From positions 32,149 to 96,148 of the forward strand of contig CALODM010000006.1 of assembly GCA_942492125.1 (NCBI GenBank): a stretch of 64,000 nucleotides of DNA, given 5' to 3'. Of the stretch, positions 53,961 to 63,009 are shown one piece after another (the first letter of the stretch is position 1; the number at the start of each line of letters is the position of its first letter). Under the pieces are notes generated by a model. The model was not told the DNA's origin, did no database searches, and saw only the letters and a program-made list of their open reading frames with translations. The position numbers and the translations under genes were made by a program. The DNA is from BCD1 sp942492125. GTDB lineage: Bacteria; Bacteroidota; Bacteroidia; Chitinophagales; Saprospiraceae.

Positions 53961-55367
53961 ATGAAAAAACTACTTTTTTTGCCGGCAGTTTTCCTGCTAA
54001 CAATACTAGCAGTTTCACCCCTGAACGCACAATGTGTAAACTGGAATGATACTTCAAGAAAGGGGGAAGCGGAAGATGCGCACGTTGTTTACCGAAGTCT
54101 GATTAAAGGGAAACAGGTTGAGGACATCATGGAAATGAGACCCGAAGAATTCAAAACCACTTTTGATAACTGGAAGATTGCTTACGAAATTGCTCCGGCA
54201 GCTGACGGGAAGCGTGCCTCTCATTACTCTGATGGCAGGAAGCTTTACATGGCTTTGCTCAAAAAAGAGACCGACGAAGCCAAGAAAAAAGAATATGCTG
54301 ATATTATCAAACGCTTGTATGATGAACAAATCCAATGTTACAGCAATGAAGGATTCCTCCTGGGAAGAAAAGGCTTTGACATGTTCTACAGCCTTGGTGA
54401 CGGGTATTCAATGAACTCCTATGAAACCTTGAAAAAATCGGTAGAAAAAGGAGGAAATACAACAGAATATATCGTTTTTGATCCATTGACCAAAATAATG
54501 GTTTACCTCTATAAGTCGAAGCAAATCACTCGCGAACAAGTGATCGAAGTTTATGACCAGGTGGAAGAGGTGATAAAATACAACATTGAAAACAACAAAA
54601 ATTACGCGGAATACTTTGAAGATGTCGATGCCATCGTAGCCGCAAATTTCAAAGATGTGGCCGGCGAAATCTTCGATTGTAATTACTTCAAAAAGCGTTT
54701 ACTGCCTAAATACCATGAAAATCCTGAAAACATCGATGTGATCAGGTATGTTTATGGTATTCTTGCAGATCAGGATTGTGACGAAAACGATGCTGAAATG
54801 CTTGAGCTTAAGAACAAATACGAGGTCATCGCCAAGGCAATTAACGACTCGCTTGAGTTGGTGCGCCGCGTGGAAAATCCTCTTTATGATGCTGCTCAGC
54901 TGCAGAAAGAAGGAAAATACGATGAAGCTATTGATCGTTATCAGGAAGGCATTGAAAGTTCTGATGATAATGACGCCATTGCCCAGGCATACTACAGTAT
55001 TGCTTTCATTCAGACATGGCAGAAGGGTCAATACCAAACGGCACGCAACAACGCCCGTAAGGCTGCTGACCTTAAACCTAACTGGGGCAAACCTTTCATC
55101 TTAATTGGAGATATGTACGCTAAATCAAGCAGGAGTTGTGGAGATGACTGGGATTCCAGACTAGCTATATTGGCAGCATTGGCCAAATATCGTTATGCCC
55201 GTTCCATTGATCCAGAAGCTGCTGAAGATGCCAACAAACGTATCGGAAGTTATGCTGATGCCCGTCCTGAAAAGCAGGAAGGATTTATGCGTGGTGTTTC
55301 AGAAGGCCAAAAGGCTAAAGTAAGCTGTTGGATCGGAGAAACAGTAACCATAGAGTTCAGGGATTAA
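53961..55367 (+). CDS. secreted TPR protein (paralogue A)
   Basis: 468 residues with a cleavable signal peptide (LLTILAVSPLNAQ). The mature protein is helical with TPR units at ~60-120 and ~310-400 (QLQKEGKYDEAIDRYQEGIE, DLKPNWGKPFILIGDMYAKS). A C-terminal Gly/Asp-rich segment has CWIGETVTIEFRD. Similar in length and layout to the next gene, its paralogue. Likely periplasmic scaffold. Function unknown. Confidence 0.7.
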   Translation: MKKLLFLPAVFLLTILAVSPLNAQCVNWNDTSRKGEAEDAHVVYRSLIKGKQVEDIMEMRPEEFKTTFDNWKIAYEIAPAADGKRASHYSDGRKLYMALLKKETDEAKKKEYADIIKRLYDEQIQCYSNEGFLLGRKGFDMFYSLGDGYSMNSYETLKKSVEKGGNTTEYIVFDPLTKIMVYLYKSKQITREQVIEVYDQVEEVIKYNIENNKNYAEYFEDVDAIVAANFKDVAGEIFDCNYFKKRLLPKYHENPENIDVIRYVYGILADQDCDENDAEMLELKNKYEVIAKAINDSLELVRRVENPLYDAAQLQKEGKYDEAIDRYQEGIESSDDNDAIAQAYYSIAFIQTWQKGQYQTARNNARKAADLKPNWGKPFILIGDMYAKSSRSCGDDWDSRLAILAALAKYRYARSIDPEAAEDANKRIGSYADARPEKQEGFMRGVSEGQKAKVSCWIGETVTIEFRD

Positions 55368-55390
55368 AAATTTCCCGTTGTTTTTTACAG

Positions 55391-55448
55391 AAAAAGAGAC
55401 CTTGGGCAAACAAGTTTTTTTCAAACTGTTTATCTTAGGTCTCTTTTT
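55391..55448 (+). terminator. terminator between TPR paralogues
   Basis: AAAAAGAGACCT / AGGTCTCTTTTT, a perfect 12-bp stem with an inner AAAC..GTTT stem, ending in a T-run. It is located between the two paralogue genes. Confidence 0.7.
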
Positions 55449-55490
55449 ATTTATATTCAATCCGCTTTGGCTATAACTAAAATTATTAAA

Positions 55491-56924
55491 ATGAAATTAA
55501 TTAAATTCTCTTGGGCCATTATCCTGCTGGCTTTCTTCGCAGCCTGTACACCCAAAACAACGGAAGAAATAACCCGGACCGACCCAAAACCTAAACCAGT
55601 CAGCCCGCCAAAGGTGGAAGAAACCCTCAGCCCCTGCGCCAAGTTTTCCGACGCCCCCTCTCCGGATGATGCAGAAACGAATTATGTGCTATATCGGGAT
55701 TTTCTGCGCCATGATGAAATGCCTACTGCTTTTGAATACTGGCAAAAGGTTTACAAAAACGCTCCGGCTGCCAATGGTAAGGTGCACTATGTTTATTCAG
55801 ACGGCATTTATTTTCACGAACAATTCCTGGCCAGCGAAACCGATTCTATAAAAAGAGACTCTTATATCAATGTCATTTTTGGATTGTACGATGAGATGGA
55901 AAGGTGTTTTCCCAATAAAGCCAATTATGTCAAAGCCAGGAAAGGTTTTGATTATTACTACACCTACAAAAACAGAGCCTCCAAAGAGGAAATATTCAAA
56001 CTATTCAGAGATGTTATAGATGCTGAAGGCAAAGAAGCTCCTTACTTCATCATCAATCCTTTTACTGCGCTATTGGTTGATATGTTCTCTGAAGAAAAAG
56101 TGACCATGGATGAGGCCAGGAATTATCATGATATTATCAAGGAAATTGTAGCACATGGCGTGGCCAACTGCAAAGGGCAATATTGCCAGGCATGGAAAGT
56201 TATTGCAGAATATACACCCTTAAGACTTGAATACTTTGAAACGGTCAAAGGCTTTTTTGACTGTGAATATTTTATTGAAAAATATTACCACCTCTTTGAA
56301 GCCAATCCCGATGATTGTGAGGTATTGGAAGAAGTTTACAGCCGCATGAGCTGGGGCGGATGTGATAAAGCGGAAGAAAGATTTAAAAATGTGATTGCTT
56401 CGGCCAATGAAAATTGTGTTGAGGAAGGAACCTTACAACAGGCCTGGAATGCTTTGCGGGAAGCCAAATACCAGGATGCCATTGATCTCTTCAAGCAGGC
56501 GTTGACCGAAGAGGAGTATGCGGAGAAAAAAGGGGATATCCAATTGGTCATCGCCAAAATATATTATTCCCATTTGAAAAACTTCTCAAGAGCCCGGCAA
56601 TATGCGCTACTGGCGGCTGAAGAAAAACCTAACTGGGGAGCCCCTTATATTCTAATCGGCACCTTGTACGCATCCAGTGGTCCGCTTTGCGGTCCCGGCC
56701 GAGGATGGGACAGCCAGATAGTCGTATGGCCCGCCATAGACAAATGGTCCTATGCCAAACGCATCGACCCGGAATCGGCAGCAGAAGCCCAGAAACTGAT
56801 CAACCGTTATACTCAGTATATGCCTTCGAAAGAAGATATCCATCAAAGGCTTCTGAACCCGGGAGATACTTTCCGGGTCGGTTGCTGGATCCAGGAATCA
56901 ACCAAGGTCAGAACATCTGATTAA
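55491..56924 (+). CDS. TPR lipoprotein (paralogue B)
   Basis: 477 residues from the ATG at 55491; a TTG at 55467 would add eight residues. Lipoprotein signal with FFAAC (Cys ~19). Mature domains match paralogue A in order: NAPAANGKVHYVYSDG, a helical middle, TPR units near 325-400 (REAKYQDAIDLFKQAL, EEKPNWGAPYILIGTLYAS) and CWIQEST. The pair probably arose by tandem duplication, one copy becoming a lipoprotein. Confidence 0.7.
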   Translation: MKLIKFSWAIILLAFFAACTPKTTEEITRTDPKPKPVSPPKVEETLSPCAKFSDAPSPDDAETNYVLYRDFLRHDEMPTAFEYWQKVYKNAPAANGKVHYVYSDGIYFHEQFLASETDSIKRDSYINVIFGLYDEMERCFPNKANYVKARKGFDYYYTYKNRASKEEIFKLFRDVIDAEGKEAPYFIINPFTALLVDMFSEEKVTMDEARNYHDIIKEIVAHGVANCKGQYCQAWKVIAEYTPLRLEYFETVKGFFDCEYFIEKYYHLFEANPDDCEVLEEVYSRMSWGGCDKAEERFKNVIASANENCVEEGTLQQAWNALREAKYQDAIDLFKQALTEEEYAEKKGDIQLVIAKIYYSHLKNFSRARQYALLAAEEKPNWGAPYILIGTLYASSGPLCGPGRGWDSQIVVWPAIDKWSYAKRIDPESAAEAQKLINRYTQYMPSKEDIHQRLLNPGDTFRVGCWIQESTKVRTSD

Positions 56925-57230
56925 CGGTTGCTGGTTGCTGGTTTAAAGGCAAGACATGGCATCTACGAAAAAAGCCTGCAGGGATTTTGGCTCTGCCTTA
57001 ATGAAAATAGTGCGGAAGTGAAGTATGACCATTTTACATCATTGAGTCTACCTGGCAGCAGACAGGCACAAAGTGATCTGTGAGCTCAAATAAGTAAGAA
57101 TGATTTGGGGTGAGTTTTGATAGAGGATAGGCGGGCTCACCGATCAATTCACTTTGTTCATCGCTCAGCGATCCTTATCGTATTTTTGAACAATGAAATA
57201 TCTTTCCACAAGATTTGTCGAAGAACCATA
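56925..57230. other. intergenic region
   Basis: About 300 bases. Begins with two GGTTGCT heptamers (56930-56943). No ORF, RNA gene or promoter match is convincing. Confidence 0.4.
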
Positions 57231-57235
57231 AAAAA

Positions 57236-57265
57236 AGCCAGCCGGGATTTCGGCTGGCTTTTTTT
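57236..57265. terminator. bidirectional terminator
   Basis: AGCCAGCCG / CGGCTGGCT with a GGATTT loop, flanked by A-run and T-run. It abuts the stop codon of the minus-strand Pro-rich gene, so it ends that transcript. It can also end + strand read-through from the TPR genes. Confidence 0.85.
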
Positions 57266-57683
57266 ATAAACCCTTGTTTTTAGAAACTTTACTTTTTTGT
57301 TTAGATTTCACCTTTTTTTTCTCCTTGTACACCGGATGCGTTCGAGGGGATGGAGGCACCGGTGGCGTGGGTGGTGCCGAAGGATTTACCGCCGGTGCAG
57401 GTGGTGCAGGTGGCGCTACAGGTGCTGCTCTCGGTGGCGTTGGCGGTGCCGGTGGATTTGGTGGCGCAGGTACTGCCGCAGGAGCAGGATAAACCTTGGC
57501 CGGTTTCTCTGCCTTGGCCTTTTTGGCTTGTTTTTCCTTTTTGGGAACTTTTGGCGTTGTTTGAGCAGTAACCGAATTACAAACCGTAAAAAATAATAAA
57601 GCCGTCAAAGGCAAAACCAGTAGTTGCTTAAAAATAATAGAAACGGGTGATTTCTTTTTCCAGAAAAGCAAAGTAGAAACCAA
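57264..57683 (-). pseudogene. Pro-rich C-terminal remnant of an M56/BlaR1-like protein
   Basis: 139 residues from a TTG. The N-terminal part (SPVSIIFKQLLVLPLTALLF) looks like the last membrane segment that follows the peptidase domain in Bacteroidota M56 proteins, followed by a Lys-rich and then Pro/Ala-rich tail (PAPPNPPAPPTPPRAAPVAP). The frame with the upstream M56-like start (57628-57729) is shifted. No HExxH peptidase core remains between them. It may still be expressed as a short secreted-type protein. That it is an M56 remnant is inference. Confidence 0.5.
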
Positions 57684-57729
57684 TCAACACTAAAAGGCTC
57701 AAAGCGGATTTTAACAGATACTCCATCAT
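57628..57729 (-). pseudogene. N-terminal remnant of an M56/BlaR1-like protein
   Basis: 33 codons (MMEYLLKSALSLLVLIGFYF then AFLEKEITRFYYF) ending in TAA. The sequence matches the first TM segment of BlaR1/M56 proteins. Its ATG overlaps the blaI stop (ATGA), the usual blaI-blaR1 coupling. The rest of the ~300-residue peptidase is missing. Confidence 0.6.
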
Positions 57730-58100
57730 TTTTCCTTCTTTTTGATTTCAGCCTCTACCATCTCCTGTAATGCTTTGAGTTCCTCTAGCGTCATATCTGA
57801 TTCACTGGTAAAAAAGGAGGCAAACTGCGTTTTAGAATTGTTGAAGAAATTACCGATCAAGCCTTTCATGTGATTAGAGAAATAAGCGGATTTGGTTACT
57901 TTAGGGAAATATTCTCTTAGACGACCGTATTCATTATACCCAACCATGCGTTTATCCACCATGCGTTTCAAAAAGGTGGCAATGGTCGTTTTGGCCGGTT
58001 TAGGTTCCGGCAACTCTTCCATTATATCCTTAAGGAAGGCCTTTTTCAGCTTCCACAGGATCTTCATTAACTTTTCTTCTGCATTGGTCAATTCTTCCAT
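57726..58100 (-). CDS. BlaI/MecI-family transcriptional repressor
   Basis: 124 residues. Winged helix at ~1-75 (LTNAEEKLMKILWKLKKAFL, PAKTTIATFLKRMVDKRMVG), then a dimerisation helix. It normally represses its own operon until its M56 partner triggers cleavage. Here the partner is truncated, so derepression may be lost or supplied in trans. A palindromic operator overlaps its promoter. Confidence 0.9.
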   Translation of the reverse strand: MEELTNAEEKLMKILWKLKKAFLKDIMEELPEPKPAKTTIATFLKRMVDKRMVGYNEYGRLREYFPKVTKSAYFSNHMKGLIGNFFNNSKTQFASFFTSESDMTLEELKALQEMVEAEIKKKEK

Positions 58101-58119
58101 TCTATATTTGTAGTTATAT

Positions 58120-58135
58120 TTCTACAAATGTAGAA
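58120..58135 (-). promoter_or_regulatory. BlaI operator overlapping the -7 element
   Basis: TTCTACA-AA-TGTAGAA is a perfect palindrome of the BlaI/MecI TACA..TGTA type. On the minus strand TACATTTG (58125-58132) fits TAnnTTTG, so bound repressor would block transcription of blaI. The blaI ATG is 25 bases downstream. Confidence 0.7.
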
Positions 58136-58185
58136 TAAAAAACAAGGAATACAAGCTGAGACAATTATTTTTTGTCTAACAAAGA

Positions 58186-58214
58186 AAGGCTCTCCTGACA
58201 ACCGGGAGAGCCTT
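58186..58214 (-). terminator. terminator of the giant secreted protein gene
   Basis: AAGGCTCTCC / GGAGAGCCTT, perfect 10-bp stem. Read on the minus strand it is followed by TCTTTGTT. It lies about 50 bases beyond the reconstructed stop of the secreted protein (58266). Confidence 0.65.
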
Positions 58215-58285
58215 CTTCTATTGTGCGTTTCAAAATCTCAGTTTCACCAAGAGAAACAATCGATTTTAATAATCTTTAACCAAGA

Positions 58286-59179
58286 TCATTTTCTTAGTAG
58301 CAGTAAACTCGTCTGTAGATACTGTGTAATACAGAACTCCGGTTCCAAGGTTTTCAGCGCCCAAAGGGTGTAAGCATTATAACCTTTTGCAGAAGTCTGG
58401 TTGATCACCTGAAGTGTCTTACCAGTTACATCCTGGATAGTGATCTGAACGTCAGCATCCTCAGGGAGGTTGTAGCCGATGATTGTTTCACTACGGAATG
58501 GGTTTGGAGTGTTCTGATATACTTCGAAACCTGCAGTTGCAACCTCTCCGTTGTTGAAGTTGATAGCAACGTCCAATGTTCCGTTGTTGTCATAAGCTTC
58601 CGCCAAAGTAATGCGTGAGCTTACACCGATCAGGTCACTCAATTGAGCTTCTGTATTAGCTGCGAATACCAACGTGAACAATACTGAGTTATCAGCAGCT
58701 TCACCATTCCAGCTAGTAGTGATGATACCTTCGTTGAGGTAAGTCATTCCAAAGTTTTCTTCAGTTGCTACACCGTACTCGATGTCTGTCAGGCTCAATG
58801 CTGACTTATCGAATGTCAATGTGAACTGGTAACCCTGGATCTTAGCAAGATCTGCTGCAGTAAAGCTTACGCTGTACTGGTTTCCTGATTTAACTGTTAC
58901 GTCATCAGTAGCGATTGCGAACAATCCGTTCACGTTACGCTCGTCAACGCTGGTTACGTTAGGAGTTGCAGAACCGTTAACATCACCAACCTTAGTGGAG
59001 ATGAAGTTTTCGTTCAACTCATCACCAGCTAATCCGTCAATATTGATTACTTCTGGGAAGTCCTCAGCCCATGGGTTAGATGCGTCTGGGAATACATAAG
59101 AAGCGTCAACAAATCTCCAGCTGGTGTTGTTCGGGAAGTCTGTGTATACGCCCAAGATCAATTTACGCAATTGGATCAT
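58286..59179 (-). CDS. giant secreted protein, C-terminal part (cohesin-like plus T9SS type A signal), frame broken
   Basis: It continues the protein of 59163-62945 after a one-base shift at CC 59182-59183, where the restored reading would be ITTRDMIQLRKLILGVYTD. It holds a cohesin-like domain (GNQYSVSFTAADLAKIQGYQ) and the T9SS type A domain (YQNTPNPFRSETIIGYNLPE). A second shift near 58360-58365 spoils the end: the other frame gives TGVLYYTVSTDEFTATKKMI and stops at 58266, the normal C-terminus. Secreted and surface-bound if intact. Confidence 0.75.
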   Translation of the reverse strand: MIQLRKLILGVYTDFPNNTSWRFVDASYVFPDASNPWAEDFPEVINIDGLAGDELNENFISTKVGDVNGSATPNVTSVDERNVNGLFAIATDDVTVKSGNQYSVSFTAADLAKIQGYQFTLTFDKSALSLTDIEYGVATEENFGMTYLNEGIITTSWNGEAADNSVLFTLVFAANTEAQLSDLIGVSSRITLAEAYDNNGTLDVAINFNNGEVATAGFEVYQNTPNPFRSETIIGYNLPEDADVQITIQDVTGKTLQVINQTSAKGYNAYTLWALKTLEPEFCITQYLQTSLLLLRK

Positions 59180-62100
59180 ATCCGCGAGTGGTAATTGTTG
59201 TTGAGCTGTTTACGTCAGCTGCGATCATCTTGTATGGGCTATTCAATGTCTGAACGCCTAAGATGTGCTTGCTAATCAATACAAGGTCAAATGTAGATAC
59301 TCCGTTCAATGGGTTAGCATCGAGGTGTGGAGTAATTGTAATATCAGTACCCAGAGCAACGTCTGTGAACTCATAGCTACCGTCTGTTGCAGTCAATGCA
59401 TCGAGGAATTCTCCTCCTGCCAACTGTACTTCAGCACCTTCAAGTCCTTCAGCATCTTCTGTTGTGATCGCACCGGCAACTGTTGCACCAGCAGGACCAT
59501 TATCACAAGTAACCCAAGCCTGTACCAATACGTAAGTCTCACAGTAGTCATAGTTTGGTCCACCAATAGTACCGTCCGGCTGAACAGCATATGGGTTATA
59601 CGCGCTATCCCATGAGTAAATACGGATCAATGTAGTCTCGTCATCGTTACAATCAAGTACTAATCCAGTTACGTCTGGACTTGGAATTTCACTTCCGTCA
59701 GCTACGTCGTCAGCTCTGTGGATAGAGTACTTAACAGGCTCTGTACAATCGTCTACATCAGATGCGATGAAGTCGCTTGCCCAGATTGCCATAGCACAAC
59801 ATCCGTCTGGCTGAGGCATCAAGGTTACTGTCAATCCGTTGATACAGATTGGAGTCGGTGCTTTACAGTCAACTACTTCGAATGGAATTTCTAACCACAG
59901 AACGTTTTCACATCCATCTTCGATGTGTACGCCAAAGGCGTGTGCACCGATTGGGTAGTTTCCTGAAATTTCGTAAGTAATTGTCTGAGCAGCTTCGTCT
60001 CTTCCTGTTTCAGTAACTGTTGCAGGACCATCATAGATTCCGTCAGCAAATGCATCGAGGTGTCCTTCTGCAGTCACAACATCAAGGTCACAAAGTTCAG
60101 TAACAGTGAATTCAATCACTACATCACCGAAGCAATCAGCAGTTTCGCTGCAGAATGCACTGTAGTCAGTTACAACAGCAGTAGGTGCAACAAAGTCATA
60201 AACTTTGATTACCTGAGTATACTGCCAGTGTCCTACACTTGCCAATTCAGTATTGATGTTGCTGTTTGCCCAGTGTCCGTTTGGCTTAGGCAAGTTCGTA
60301 CAACGTGAAGTACCGGTAAATGGATTCGTGTTGTTCTCGTTGTTGTCTCTATCTACGAAAGTTGTGTAGATTGGGTTTGGACCATTCCACGTAGTACGTA
60401 CGATTACGTATACATCCTCATCACCTGGGTTGTTGTCACAATCTTCATCTCTTCCGATTACGATAGGAGCAGCTTCGCCGTCCCACTCACACCAGTTGAT
60501 TACTTTGTATGTACGTAAAATCTTATAACACTCATCACTTGTAGCTTCGTATAATTCATCATGTACATTTACTGTGAGCAGGTCACATCCGTAATCTACA
60601 TAAGTAATTGTGTCCGGGTTAGGAGTACCACACTCTGCATCAGCATCCTTAGGGAATTTGATTTCGTAGTTGTGTACTTCGTATACCGTGATTACCTGCT
60701 GACATGCATTGGTAGAGGTAAGTCCCCAATCATCAGTAGCCTGGAATGTACGTACTACAGTACCCCATCCACAGTCGTTCAGGTTGTTGTTAACAGAAAT
60801 CTGATCAGCAGTTGCGTTACAGTTATCTTCAGCCCATGCAGAACCGAATACTTCGTTCAACTGTGCAGCAGCATCCCAATCGATGTGGTGCAATGCATCA
60901 TCATCACAGTGCAGTGTTGTATTGTGTGGAGCGTGGCAGTAAGGATTGATCTTATCTTCAACCAATACTTCTAACCAACAGATGTTGCTGTTTCCAGAAG
61001 CATCCCATACTCTCAATTCAATCGTAACGTAGTTGTGTACGTCGTCACAGTCGAAATCAACCCATAGTCCCCATACACCACCTGCGCGGCGTACTTCAAT
61101 AGAAACCAATTCGCAGTTATCGTTACTGCCTTCGTCTACGTCTTCTGCATATACGCGAGCGTAACCTTCACCACCTACAGAAATATGCAAGTCATCATCA
61201 CATACTGCTACTGGAGCAATATTATCAACTACGGCAAATTCACAGTCGTAATAAGAAGTGTTTCCACAAGCATCTGTAACAGAATAATGTAAATAGTGGT
61301 TACCAAAAGTACTAAGAGGAACGCCTGTGGCAAACGGTCCTGATTCTCCAGGTCCAAATGGTCCATAAGAAGAAAAATTTTCGTCAATCACCTGAGTACC
61401 AATAACCTGTCCCCATTGATCGTATAGATTCTTTTCAACATGAATTACAATAGTTACTTCCCACTGGTAGGTATTACAGTTATCCGTCACATTTGGTGCT
61501 GCGATCGGGATGGTCGCTGTACAGTCAAATGGCCCGGTTGAGTATACCGGCATATCTACTTCACCATCCCAGTCCGTATCCGTCCAGTTACAACCTATCA
61601 CCGGTGGAGTCGTATCTCCTACCTTGATGATCTGCGTGTATTCTGTGATCTGCGCTGGCTCTACACACCAGTCTATGATCGACCAGGTTCTGATGATCTT
61701 ATAGCTGCTCGCACATACTTCAATCGGTTCGCTGTCTTCATACGCAGCTCCTAAATTACAGTATACTGCTGCCAGATCATACGTTCCATATGCTGTTGTC
61801 ACACTTGGGTAACCCGTCTCACTTGGATGTGGGTAACCTTCGTCTGTCAAGGCTGTTTCATCACTACATTCTATCTCTACGATACCTTCCGGTGTATCTA
61901 CATCGTTGATATCAGGTTTACGTACCCGGATCTCCTGGGTACAGCTCGCTGTCATCGGTTGTCCTGTACAATCAGAGTTGTAGCGATCAGATACTTCGAA
62001 GTGACGGGTGATTACATCATCGCCACATTCGTTCTCTGCTACTACGTCCCATACCGCTACGCGCAACTGCCCGCAGTTATCGCTTACTTCAGGGTAACCC

Positions 62101-62945
62101 GTCTGGCTCAATATGTACCCAAGCTCTGCGCTCAGGGAACCTTCTATGATCTCTCCTGCCGCAGTGGTTGTGTAGTACTGTACGCCGTCGATACGAATCG
62201 TTTCGATATCGGAGCAGACAAACGCTTCCCCACTTGTCAGGCTGTGGTCCGTTGGATCAGGACAGTCGATCACCGGACTGGTCTTATCCTCTGCCGTAAC
62301 CTCACCCCAACATACCGTGAAGTTTCCTGCTACGCCTTCCTTCAGACTGATCATGTAGCCAAATGTGCCACAACCATCTATGATTGCGCCGTTATCTTCC
62401 TGACCATCAATCACCACGATGTCGAAGTCTTCGTCTGTCAGACAGCCCCACTCACCGTTCAGTACTGTACTGGCCAGCAGCTCTACGCTGCAATCGCCTT
62501 CAAGGGTTGCCTGTACATTAGAAATACAAGCCAGATTATCTGGTATGGCTTCTTCCTGGGTTACGCTGACCGTGAAGCTCTCCGCGCTGCTGTTATTGGA
62601 AGCATCCGTGGAACTCATATCGATCTGGTAATCGCCAGGAGTTACCTCCACACAGTACTGGTTGCCAGCTACTGCTGTGAGTGTCTGACCGTTCATCTCT
62701 ACCGTCGCTGTTACACTTTCATCACAGTTGTCATAAGCGGTAACATAGAAACATACTTCAACCAATGGATCGTCGCATGCCTCCAGTGCTATATCGATAT
62801 CCTGCGATGGGTATACCAGTATCGGTGCCCAGTTGTCTGGTTGTGCCGTAACGGTGAGCAGTGCATCCGTATAAGTGGTTGCGCCATCGCTATCCGTAAC
62901 CTCCATCGCCAGCAAGTGAGTGCCTGGTGTCAATTCTACCAACAA
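59163..62945 (-). CDS. giant secreted protein, central part (HYR-like and dockerin-like)
   Basis: 1260 residues in one frame. Many domains of 90-130 residues carry the HYR/Ig-like pattern of DNC, TPPVI and CxGN motifs (PVIDCPDPTD, DNIAPVAVCDDDLHISVGGE, DKINPYCHAPHNTTLHCDDD). Near residues 1170-1260 comes a CNA-B-like turn (LEGAEVQLAGGEFLDAL) and a dockerin-like segment (STFDLVLISKHILGVQTLNS). Very rich in Cys, Asp and Thr; probable adhesin or surface matrix protein. No start codon of its own: it is an internal piece. Confidence 0.75.
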   Translation of the reverse strand: MLVELTPGTHLLAMEVTDSDGATTYTDALLTVTAQPDNWAPILVYPSQDIDIALEACDDPLVEVCFYVTAYDNCDESVTATVEMNGQTLTAVAGNQYCVEVTPGDYQIDMSSTDASNNSSAESFTVSVTQEEAIPDNLACISNVQATLEGDCSVELLASTVLNGEWGCLTDEDFDIVVIDGQEDNGAIIDGCGTFGYMISLKEGVAGNFTVCWGEVTAEDKTSPVIDCPDPTDHSLTSGEAFVCSDIETIRIDGVQYYTTTAAGEIIEGSLSAELGYILSQTGYPEVSDNCGQLRVAVWDVVAENECGDDVITRHFEVSDRYNSDCTGQPMTASCTQEIRVRKPDINDVDTPEGIVEIECSDETALTDEGYPHPSETGYPSVTTAYGTYDLAAVYCNLGAAYEDSEPIEVCASSYKIIRTWSIIDWCVEPAQITEYTQIIKVGDTTPPVIGCNWTDTDWDGEVDMPVYSTGPFDCTATIPIAAPNVTDNCNTYQWEVTIVIHVEKNLYDQWGQVIGTQVIDENFSSYGPFGPGESGPFATGVPLSTFGNHYLHYSVTDACGNTSYYDCEFAVVDNIAPVAVCDDDLHISVGGEGYARVYAEDVDEGSNDNCELVSIEVRRAGGVWGLWVDFDCDDVHNYVTIELRVWDASGNSNICWLEVLVEDKINPYCHAPHNTTLHCDDDALHHIDWDAAAQLNEVFGSAWAEDNCNATADQISVNNNLNDCGWGTVVRTFQATDDWGLTSTNACQQVITVYEVHNYEIKFPKDADAECGTPNPDTITYVDYGCDLLTVNVHDELYEATSDECYKILRTYKVINWCEWDGEAAPIVIGRDEDCDNNPGDEDVYVIVRTTWNGPNPIYTTFVDRDNNENNTNPFTGTSRCTNLPKPNGHWANSNINTELASVGHWQYTQVIKVYDFVAPTAVVTDYSAFCSETADCFGDVVIEFTVTELCDLDVVTAEGHLDAFADGIYDGPATVTETGRDEAAQTITYEISGNYPIGAHAFGVHIEDGCENVLWLEIPFEVVDCKAPTPICINGLTVTLMPQPDGCCAMAIWASDFIASDVDDCTEPVKYSIHRADDVADGSEIPSPDVTGLVLDCNDDETTLIRIYSWDSAYNPYAVQPDGTIGGPNYDYCETYVLVQAWVTCDNGPAGATVAGAITTEDAEGLEGAEVQLAGGEFLDALTATDGSYEFTDVALGTDITITPHLDANPLNGVSTFDLVLISKHILGVQTLNSPYKMIAADVNSSTTITTRGYDPIA

Positions 62946-63009
62946 CTCAAGGTATAGCCCGCATCATCATGACCCAGTTGATCAATCCCGGTGTACGTCG
63001 CCTCCAGGT

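Noticed and set aside
61827..62957. 376-residue + strand ORF opposite the giant secreted protein
   Set aside because: Shadow of the Cys/Asp/Thr-rich coding strand. Its composition (Tyr, Cys, Arg runs) is not that of a folded protein.
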